DNA from: Oscillospiraceae bacterium
Lineage (GTDB): Bacteria; Bacillota; Clostridia; Oscillospirales; Oscillospiraceae
Direction of reading: 5' to 3'
Assembly (NCBI GenBank): GCA_902799075.1
Contig: CADBYZ010000003.1
Location: 1-45,172, forward strand
Length of the DNA: 45,172 bases
Within the stretch, counting starts at the first letter, position 1. Every line of letters begins with the position of its first letter. A program made the translations under genes and the position numbers. Shown one piece after another: positions 14,592 to 19,996 of this stretch. A model generated the notes under the pieces. The model saw only the letters and a list, made by a program, of their open reading frames with translations. It did no database searches and was not told the origin of the DNA.

Positions 14592-14629
14592 ATTATATAG
14601 CAAAGCAAGGAAATGTCAAGAATTTCCTT
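14592..14629 (-). promoter_or_regulatory. Strong promoter of the leftward element operon with operator-like repeat
   Basis: Perfect TTGACA (14614-14619), 16-base spacer, perfect TATAAT (14592-14597). An 8-bp inverted repeat, AAGGAAAT (14607-14614) and ATTTCCTT (14622-14629), brackets the -35 box, which fits a repressor site. Confidence 0.8.
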
Positions 14630-14931
14630 AGAAATTGTCTGAAATGCAGTGATTTATAGTAAATATTATCAAAATTGATGAAATTTTAGTGTTTTCATCG
14701 TTTTTTGGTAATTCTGACTTGTTTTCCTTCGTTTTGATTGATTATCCTTACAATTCGTTCATTTTGACCTGTTTCTAAAAATTTGCGGAGACGGTAAAAA
14801 AATTTGCTTTTCATAGTTATATGCCTCACACCTATATCTAATTTCCATTGAAAGCATTTTTAGTCCCGAAATACCGCCCGGGGTCTTTTCACATGTAATC
14901 GGAACATATTTAAGCCATTAAATGTCCTAAT
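14630..14931. other. Gene-free AT-rich control region between the divergent element operons
   Basis: About 300 bases with no supported gene. It holds T-rich runs, the word AAAAATTTGC twice (about 14777 and 14799), several TCGTTTT/TTTTGA words and a small GC island (CCGCCCGGGG at 14874-14883). A replication or transfer origin is conceivable given its position, but no iteron array or nick site is recognisable. Confidence 0.4.
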
Positions 14932-14960
14932 TTGAAAAATTCAAAAAAATATGTTATAAT
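14932..14960 (+). promoter_or_regulatory. Strong promoter of the rightward element operon
   Basis: TTGAAA (14932-14937), 17-base spacer, perfect TATAAT (14955-14960) with an extended TGT. The leader of about 70 bases leads to GGAGG at 15021-15025. Confidence 0.8.
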
Positions 14961-15035
14961 ATATTTAGAAAAACGGAGATGGTAATAATCCTCGCCCCGT
15001 TTTATAAATTATGTGAAAAAGGAGGCCATATTAAA

Positions 15036-15308
15036 ATGGCAAATAGTATTAGAAACACTCGGTCATAGTATAATGACCCCATGGAATTATTATTAAACGC
15101 TCTTGGAAACACAGTTGAAACATCTATTTTGGCTCAAATCCGTCGTCAAATTAATGTGAACAATATGATTGAAAGAGAAAACCAGCGCCAGCAGACAGAA
15201 GCAATTGTATGTGAAGTGCTTTCCCGTATCAACGCAACCGTTGATGTATCAGAAATCATTTCATAGATTGATGAATTGCGCAGAGCAATAGATAGTCTTG
15301 GGAGGTAA
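15036..15308 (+). CDS. Small ORF containing two in-frame TAG codons
   Basis: From an ATG at 15036 with a strong GGAGG (15021-15025), the frame runs 90 codons to a TAA at 15306-15308, broken only by TAG at 15066-15068 and 15264-15266. There is no internal TAA or TGA although the DNA is AT-rich. The pieces are MANSIRNTRS, then 65 residues (YNDPMELLLNALGN...SEIIS), then IDELRRAIDSLGR. The final TAA sits right after the GGGAGG that serves the next gene, the normal spacing of an operon. The middle piece alone has no ribosome site at its ATG (15081). Both TAG codons follow TCA; the first lies within the hairpin GGTCAT/ATGACC (15061-15078). Read through, it is a mostly helical 90-residue protein. 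It is either a recoded or suppressed gene or a twice-mutated one. Confidence 0.5.
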
Positions 15309-15315
15309 ATTAATT

Positions 15316-15864
15316 ATGGCATATACATCTCCCTATCAAAAGACGGTCTACATTCATCGTTCCCCATTAGAAAAGAACTTTCTCGGTATCAATAATGATA
15401 GTTGGAAAGCCGCCGCGCGGATTTTAAACCCACCTGCTTTTCTACTCTATATATATTTTGCGGCTAATAAAGACAGATTTGGACTCGCATTATCTCCAAA
15501 AGCAGTACAAAAGGAAATCGGCATGGCGCGTTCCACGTTTTATGACCAATTGACCGCCTTGGAAAGCCTTGGTTTTATAGTAAAGGAAAAAGGTAAAAGC
15601 AATATATACCACTTCTATGAACGTCCTTTGGGCGTGCCTGATATCATTTATCATCCCTCCGATGACGTACAAGATTGTTTTAATTATTCGCCTCTCGGTT
15701 TTGACATGTCAACTTGCGGTGAAGAATATCCGCAAGAGAATATAGAAATATATAATAAATCCTCTCCCAAAGAGGATAAATATATATTACCAAAAGGTAA
15801 AGAAGACAATACTCAGGACGCAGAGTCAACACCTAAAAAAAATCCATGTGGATTTGACTTCTAA
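15316..15864 (+). CDS. Winged-helix DNA-binding protein of the element
   Basis: 182 residues. Residues about 35-105 form a winged-helix domain: NPPAFLLYIYFAANKDRFGLALSPKAVQKEIGMARSTFYDQLTALESLGFIVKEKG is a helical wHTH with the recognition helix at ARSTFYDQLTAL and a following wing. The C-terminal 70 residues are acidic and low in structure. Proteins of this kind act as replication-linked or regulatory factors on plasmids and integrative elements of Clostridia; the exact role is not visible. GGGAGG (15300-15305) sets the ATG at 15316, and a TTG at 15298 is not needed. It is the last gene before a double terminator. Confidence 0.7.
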   Translation: MAYTSPYQKTVYIHRSPLEKNFLGINNDSWKAAARILNPPAFLLYIYFAANKDRFGLALSPKAVQKEIGMARSTFYDQLTALESLGFIVKEKGKSNIYHFYERPLGVPDIIYHPSDDVQDCFNYSPLGFDMSTCGEEYPQENIEIYNKSSPKEDKYILPKGKEDNTQDAESTPKKNPCGFDF

Positions 15865-15887
15865 TCAGCGCTCAGCACGTCGCGCGG

Positions 15888-15918
15888 ATTTACAAATACG
15901 TTAGATATTCGCAACGCG
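15888..15918 (+). repeat. Candidate recombination subsite, copy 2
   Basis: ATTTACAAA, eight bases, ATATTCGCAA, one base, GCG. It is the inverted partner of 12547-12571 with a 7-base insertion. The two copies bracket almost all of the element's cargo in opposite orientation. The rest of 15865-16007 shows no gene. Confidence 0.35.
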
Positions 15919-16007
15919 GATTATCAATTACGGGTATACTACATCACTTCTAATAATGATGTACAAAATCTCTTGTTTCATATAATCACTTTCATATTTT
16001 CTACAAA

Positions 16008-16041
16008 GAGCGGGAGGCGCATAACCTCCCGCTCATTTTAT
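16008..16041 (+). terminator. Terminator of the rightward element operon
   Basis: A 10-bp perfect GC-rich stem (16008-16017 with 16025-16034) followed by ATTTTATT. Confidence 0.8.
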
Positions 16042-16060
16042 TAGTCTTTTGGAGCCATTT

Positions 16061-16085
16061 AGCCGCCTTTGTGCGGCTTTTTTCT
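16061..16085 (+). terminator. Second tandem terminator
   Basis: AGCCGC/GCGGCT (16061-16066 with 16073-16078) followed by a run of T to about 16085. It backs up the terminator at 16008. Confidence 0.75.
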
Positions 16086-16195
16086 TTACTTTGGCTTCAT
16101 CCTGATGTACCATGCGAATAGCAAGATAAGCCGTTAAAACCGTCTACGCCGTGCTTTTCCGCCTTTTACATGCCCTGTTCATGTGAAATATTACT

Positions 16196-17089
16196 TTACA
16201 TGCTCATTAAAACACTTCTTTGCTTTGTCATGGTGATAATGTCATCGTCCCGCAAACTATTTAAATAGGTCTGTGTAATCTGTACATTCTCGTGTCCCAA
16301 GAGACGAGAAATCGTGTAAAGGTCTGTACCCATTTTGATTTGTTGTTGCGCGAAAAAATGTCGGCAGGTATGAGGCGATACTCGTATATCTTTTATCCCG
16401 TCGCCGTGTTTCTTAACAATATGCTCAACTGCGCTATTAGTCAACTGCCGCCCATGAAACGAAAGAAAATAATAAGCGTCTGTATTCTTTAAGACATAGT
16501 AGTTTTCTTTCACAAGTTCATATTTCATCATGGCTTTGTGTAAAATCGGCGTAATGGGCACAACTCTTTGTTTGTGGTTTTTCCCGTTGATAATAATATA
16601 ATCGCCGTGTATGTCGCTCGGCCGAATACAGCACAACTCCCAACATCTGATACCAGTTTCAAATAACATAGTTAAAATTGCCGCGTCTCGTAAAGCAAGA
16701 TAATCTCTGCCCTTACAGGATTTGAGCATGGCGCGGACATCGGACGGAGTAAATGCCATGATAACGGCTTTTTCCTGCTTGCACCATTTAAAATTTTTCT
16801 TTGTATTAAACCCTCCATAGCCCTCATCATAACAATACTGAATAAAGGCTTTAACCACTTTCAAAAGTCCGTTGATATAACTGCCCTTGCGCCCTTTTCC
16901 AATCATGTATAATGTGAACCTACGGACAACCGCAAGCGTCAAATCGTCCAAATCCACCATATTTTCTTCCTCTTGGAAATAGCGGAGGAACAGATTTATG
17001 TTGTTACGATAACTCCGTATTGTTTTCTCTGTAAACTTTCTGACTTCAATCTCTACAAGGTATTCTTTTACCGCAACGCTGATTTTCAT
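16196..17089 (-). CDS. Tyrosine recombinase / integrase
   Basis: 297 residues. The N-terminal SAM-like core-binding domain (about 1-105) begins KEYLVEIEVRKFTEKTIRSYRNNINLFLRYF. The catalytic domain has Arg148 (ETGIRCWEL), a lysine at 170 or 173 (NGKNHKQRVVPI), His240-x-x-Arg243 (SPHTCRHFFA), His266 (LLGHENVQITQTYL) and the nucleophile Tyr275. All catalytic residues are present, so it should be active. It lacks the extra N-terminal arm-binding domain of lambda-type integrases, resembling XerC/D-size enzymes. It lies next to the right 40-bp repeat, as expected for the enzyme that inserted the element into yebC. AGGAGGG (17097-17103) sets the start but is sequestered in a hairpin. Confidence 0.93.
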   Translation of the reverse strand: MKISVAVKEYLVEIEVRKFTEKTIRSYRNNINLFLRYFQEEENMVDLDDLTLAVVRRFTLYMIGKGRKGSYINGLLKVVKAFIQYCYDEGYGGFNTKKNFKWCKQEKAVIMAFTPSDVRAMLKSCKGRDYLALRDAAILTMLFETGIRCWELCCIRPSDIHGDYIIINGKNHKQRVVPITPILHKAMMKYELVKENYYVLKNTDAYYFLSFHGRQLTNSAVEHIVKKHGDGIKDIRVSPHTCRHFFAQQQIKMGTDLYTISRLLGHENVQITQTYLNSLRDDDIITMTKQRSVLMSM

Positions 17090-17094
17090 AATAA

Positions 17095-17127
17095 AACCCT
17101 CCTATTGTACGTCACAACAGGAGGGTT
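17095..17127 (-). promoter_or_regulatory. Hairpin that buries the integrase ribosome-binding site
   Basis: On the integrase mRNA, AACCCTCCT (17119-17127) can pair perfectly with AGGAGGGTT (17095-17103), and the latter contains the AGGAGGG ribosome site 7 bases before the ATG. Folding would block translation. Confidence 0.65.
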
Positions 17128-17233
17128 ATTGTATGTCATCGTTAAAGCAAGGTATTGCACAACTGCTTTTCCATTTCTCTTGGAAAAGTTCTAACTAGAA
17201 ATCATACCGATGGATTTTCGGAACGAAAAGCCA

Positions 17234-17977
17234 TCACTCCGCATCCTCCCAGTTGTGCCAGACGTTCTGCACGTCGTCGTTATCCTCGAACATGTCGAGC
17301 ATCTTCTGCATGTTCTTGATATCGTCCTCATTGGTGAGCTTGATGTAGCCGTTCTGAGGCAGCATCTCCACCTGAGCACTCAGGAGCTTATAGCCCTTCG
17401 CGGTCAGGGCGTCGGCCACGGCGGCGAGGTCATCCTCGGTGGTATAGACGGTCATGGTCTCGTCGCCCTCATTTTCAAAGTCGGCGGCGCCAGCGTCCAG
17501 CGCGTCCATCATGACAGTATCCTCGTCCAGCTCCTCGTCCTCGTTGTCAATGACGATGACGCCCTTGCGGTCGAAGGACCAGGACACGCAGTTGGCAGCG
17601 CCCATGTTTCCGCCGTACTTGTCGAAGTAGTGGCGCATCTCACCGGCGGTGCGGTTGCGGTTGTCGGTCATGGTCTCGACGATGACCGCGACGCCCTGGG
17701 GGCCGTAGCCTTCGTAGGTGATCTTCTCGTAGTTTTCGGTGTTGCCCGCGCCGAGGGCCTTGTCGATGGTGCGCTTGATATTGTCATTGGGCATGTTGGC
17801 GGCCTTGGCCTTGGCAATGACGGTGGCGAGCTTGGAGTTTGAGCGCGGGTCACCGCCGCCGCCCTCCTTGACCGCGACGATCATTTCGCGGGCGATCTTG
17901 GTGAAGGCCTGCGCGCGCTTGGCGTCTGCCGCGCCCTTCGTTTTCTGTATATTATGCCATTTGGAATGTCCGGACAT
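17234..17977 (-). CDS. yebC: YebC/PmpR (TACO1-like) family protein
   Basis: 247 residues with the full family pattern: MSGHSKWHNIQKTKGAADAKRAQAFTKIAREM at the N-terminus, GGGDPRSNSKLATVIAKAKAANMPNDNIKRTI, YEGYGPQGVAVIVETMTDNRNRTAGEMRHYFDKYGGNMG and a C-terminal VWHNWEDAE. Family members are reported both as DNA-binding regulators and as translation factors. GGAGA upstream sets the ATG at 17977. The last 40 bases double as the right attachment site of the element, so the present 3' end was brought in by the element; the protein sequence is unchanged but the stop became TGA. Its promoter is at 18019-18047. Confidence 0.95.
   Translation of the reverse strand: MSGHSKWHNIQKTKGAADAKRAQAFTKIAREMIVAVKEGGGGDPRSNSKLATVIAKAKAANMPNDNIKRTIDKALGAGNTENYEKITYEGYGPQGVAVIVETMTDNRNRTAGEMRHYFDKYGGNMGAANCVSWSFDRKGVIVIDNEDEELDEDTVMMDALDAGAADFENEGDETMTVYTTEDDLAAVADALTAKGYKLLSAQVEMLPQNGYIKLTNEDDIKNMQKMLDMFEDNDDVQNVWHNWEDAE
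17236..17275 (-). other. Right attachment site within the 3' end of yebC
   Basis: A 40-bp perfect repeat of 11674-11713. It covers the last 13 codons of yebC apart from most of the stop codon, so integration restores the gene. Confidence 0.88.
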
Positions 17978-18018
17978 GTTGTGTTCTCTCCTTATACGAT
18001 GAATAATTCTGCTGAAAT

Positions 18019-18047
18019 ATTTTAACACATCCGCATAGGGATGACAA
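18019..18047 (-). promoter_or_regulatory. Promoter of yebC
   Basis: TTGTCA (18042-18047), 17-base spacer, TAAAAT (18019-18024) with an extended TGT. Confidence 0.75.
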
Positions 18048-18091
18048 GAGTCTCTTTTGTAATTCCGGCCCTGATTGCCAAAAACTGTGCC

Positions 18092-18119
18092 TTGCAAAAG
18101 TCCGCGCGTCGGCTACAAT
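18092..18119 (+). promoter_or_regulatory. Promoter of the small membrane protein gene
   Basis: TTGCAA (18092-18097), 16-base spacer, TACAAT (18114-18119). The predicted start of transcription is only about 10 bases before the start codon, and the GAGGTGAT ribosome site (18126-18133) is at the very 5' end. Confidence 0.6.
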
Positions 18120-18136
18120 GTCGGTGAGGTGATCGC

Positions 18137-18394
18137 ATGAAGCTGAGAAAAACCATCCAAAGGATGCTCTCCATGTGCCCGGATGCCTGGTACATATTCA
18201 TCACGTCCGTCAAGCTCACGGCCTTTGTGCTTTGCTGCGCGTTCGTACTGCTGCTCGGCTGGGGCGGGAGCATGATGGATGGCTACCGGGAGTACATGAC
18301 CGCCATGAGCCTGTATGAGATCGGGCAGGCGCTGCTGCTCGTCGGGGTGCTTTTCTCGGTCCTGATCGAGGATGTTCAGAGCTCCAGGCGGTAA
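18137..18394 (+). CDS. Small two-helix membrane protein of unknown function
   Basis: 85 residues. Two hydrophobic helices (about 18-42 and 62-80) are joined by a short loop (GGSMMDGYREYMTAMS); the N-terminus is basic (MKLRKTIQRM), which places it inside. No family is recognised. A clear ribosome site (GAGGTGAT) and a promoter support it as real. Its last 19 bases overlap the end of rnmV on the other strand, a convergent arrangement that may produce antisense interference. It is divergent from yebC. Confidence 0.65.
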   Translation: MKLRKTIQRMLSMCPDAWYIFITSVKLTAFVLCCAFVLLLGWGGSMMDGYREYMTAMSLYEIGQALLLVGVLFSVLIEDVQSSRR

Positions 18395-18957
18395 AACGCC
18401 TCGCGGTCCATGAGGGCGTTGAGCACATCCAGCATGGCATCCGCGCTCATGCGCTCGGGCAGGTCCAGGCGCTTTAACAGCTGCCGCCGTTTCTCAGCGC
18501 TGCCCGTTCCCCCGCTGAGGCCGCGCGCGTAGAGATCGGCCTTTGTGATCCGTTCACAGCATGTATCGTTGGGGCTGTCGTCAAAGGTGGCCCCGGCCCG
18601 GATGAGGGCGTCAAGCAGCACCTCGGGCCGCATGCCCTCCACGCCGAGCTTGCCTTCCTTGGAGGTCTTTGCCTTGCGGCGCTCCTTGCCGTAAATATCG
18701 GGGATGTAGGCGTGCTTGACGAATTTGGGGTCGACGCAGCCCCGGATGTGGTTTCGGATCAGAAAGCCCGCGCCGTCGGAGTCCGTGAGCACGATCAGGC
18801 CGCGCTGCTCCGCCATTGTTTTGAGCAGACGGCGTTTGGCTGCGTCGTTGAAGATGCCGAAGCCGGAGGTCTCCAGAATGACCGCATCCACCACCTGGCT
18901 GAGTGTGTTTTTGTCGTAGCGGCCTTCGACCACTATGACCTCCTTAAGCTTCCGCAT
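18376..18957 (-). CDS. rnmV: Ribonuclease M5
   Basis: 193 residues. It matures 5S rRNA precursors in Bacillota together with ribosomal protein L18. The N-terminal Toprim domain shows VVEGRYDKNTLS (catalytic Glu11), ILETSGFGIFN and LTDSDGAGFLIR with the DxD pair; then IPDIYGKERRK and the GKLGVEGM segment typical of RNase M5, followed by a C-terminal helical domain. GGGGGAG sets the ATG at 18957, 14 bases inside the end of holA, indicating translational coupling. In many Bacillota it sits beside ksgA; here it is the third gene of a comEC-holA-rnmV operon. Confidence 0.9.
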   Translation of the reverse strand: MRKLKEVIVVEGRYDKNTLSQVVDAVILETSGFGIFNDAAKRRLLKTMAEQRGLIVLTDSDGAGFLIRNHIRGCVDPKFVKHAYIPDIYGKERRKAKTSKEGKLGVEGMRPEVLLDALIRAGATFDDSPNDTCCERITKADLYARGLSGGTGSAEKRRQLLKRLDLPERMSADAMLDVLNALMDREAFYRLEL

Positions 18958-19996
18958 GGGTCTCCCCCGCCGCGATGCGCAGCACCGCTTCCTTCAAAAG
19001 CTCCCGGGGGTCGGCCCCGCTGCTCTTCATGCGGTAATCCGTCTCGGCGCAAAGCTCCACCGCGCGCTTGAGCTGCGGCAGCGTAAAGCCCCGGGCGGCG
19101 CTTATAAGCTTGGAGGCGATGTAGTCATACTTCATGGCGCAGACCTCCATCACGTATTTGGTGCCGAGGTTTTTGTCCAGCGCGAGGCGCGCAGCATAGA
19201 GCTGCCGCATCTGCCGCCCGAGGACCGCAAGCATCATGATGGGCTCGTTGTTTTTATCCGCCAGCAGCTCCGACAGGACGCTGAGGGCGGAGTTGATTTT
19301 TTTCTGTGAAATGAGCTCCGTCATCTCGAAGACCACCGCCTCCGGGATGTGGTTGGCCACGGCCTCCACGTCCGCCTGGGTGACCGCGTCGCCTTTTGCG
19401 TAGGCGGCGATTTTTTCGATCTCGGGGATGAGCCTGCTCATGAGATCGCCGCTGATGAAGATGAGGCGCTGGGCGGCAGAGAGCTCGACCTTCTTTCCCG
19501 CGGCTGCGAAGCGGCGGGCGATCCAGTCTGTGAGCATGCCCTGGGACTGCTGGGTAAACTTGAGCTCCCTGCACTCTGAGCGCAGGGTCTTGACAAAACG
19601 CAGCCGCCCATCCGGCTCAAACTGGGCGTTCTGGACAAAGGCCACCGTGCAGTAGTCAGGGATGTCGGAGATGAGCTTTGCGCAGCTTTCCGCGTCGGAG
19701 AGCTTGTTGATGTCCACGTCCCGCAGCTCGACAAAGGTGTGCTCGGTCATGAAGGGCATGGCGTCCAGGGCCTGCTGGAGCCTGAGCGGGTCCAGGGCAG
19801 GGCCGTCGAGGCGCTTGTAGCTGAAATCATCTTCCCCCTCGGGGAGGCATTTCTTTTTGAGCTGGGTCAGATACTGCTCGCGCAGATAGTCCTCCGGCCC
19901 CCAGAGAAGATACAGCCGCTCCGGCCCGCGCTCCTTTAACGTGCGCAGCTCGAAAGCATAATTGAATTGCTCGTCCTTTGCCGATTTCTTAGCCAT
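18944..19996 (-). CDS. holA: DNA polymerase III subunit delta
   Basis: 350 residues. This clamp-loader subunit opens the beta clamp. Visible are the N-terminal domain with LYLLWGPEDYLREQYLTQLKK (a degenerate P-loop-like segment, as in delta), DIPDYCTVAFVQNA, the middle domain with ELSAAQRLIFISGDLMSRLIPEIEKIAAYA, and the C-terminal collar domain (VFEMTELISQKKINSALSVL, LAVLGRQMRQLYAARL, CAETDYRMKSSGADPRELLKEAVLRI). The ATG at 19996 overlaps the end of comEC by 8 bases. A longer frame to 20077 runs through comEC and is not used. The holA-after-comEC order is widely conserved in Bacillota. Confidence 0.92.
   Translation of the reverse strand: MAKKSAKDEQFNYAFELRTLKERGPERLYLLWGPEDYLREQYLTQLKKKCLPEGEDDFSYKRLDGPALDPLRLQQALDAMPFMTEHTFVELRDVDINKLSDAESCAKLISDIPDYCTVAFVQNAQFEPDGRLRFVKTLRSECRELKFTQQSQGMLTDWIARRFAAAGKKVELSAAQRLIFISGDLMSRLIPEIEKIAAYAKGDAVTQADVEAVANHIPEAVVFEMTELISQKKINSALSVLSELLADKNNEPIMMLAVLGRQMRQLYAARLALDKNLGTKYVMEVCAMKYDYIASKLISAARGFTLPQLKRAVELCAETDYRMKSSGADPRELLKEAVLRIAAGETHAEA

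Larger units (their letters stand above)
11674..17275. mobile_element. 5.6-kb integrated element in the 3' end of yebC
   Basis: A perfect 40-bp direct repeat (11674-11713 and 17236-17275) bounds an AT-rich segment in an otherwise GC-rich region. The repeat is the last 40 bases of yebC. A tyrosine integrase gene lies next to the right repeat and reads away from yebC; a small serine recombinase lies near the left repeat. Contents: recombinase, a secreted protein, a zinc-ribbon membrane protein, an HTH protein, a small protein, a TAG-interrupted ORF, a winged-helix protein and the integrase. No relaxase, coupling protein or conjugation gene is present, so it is a genomic island, satellite or integrated small plasmid that must be mobilised by other means. 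Confidence 0.88.

Noticed and set aside
14630-14931. A replication origin with iterons in the element
   Set aside because: Only a few short words recur and no regular spacing or DnaA-box series is seen; noted as a control region only.
15036-15068. A 10-codon leader peptide (MANSIRNTRS) acting as an attenuator
   Set aside because: No terminator or alternative hairpin pair follows, and no codon run is present. The in-frame continuation beyond the TAG is the better explanation, though it is not excluded.
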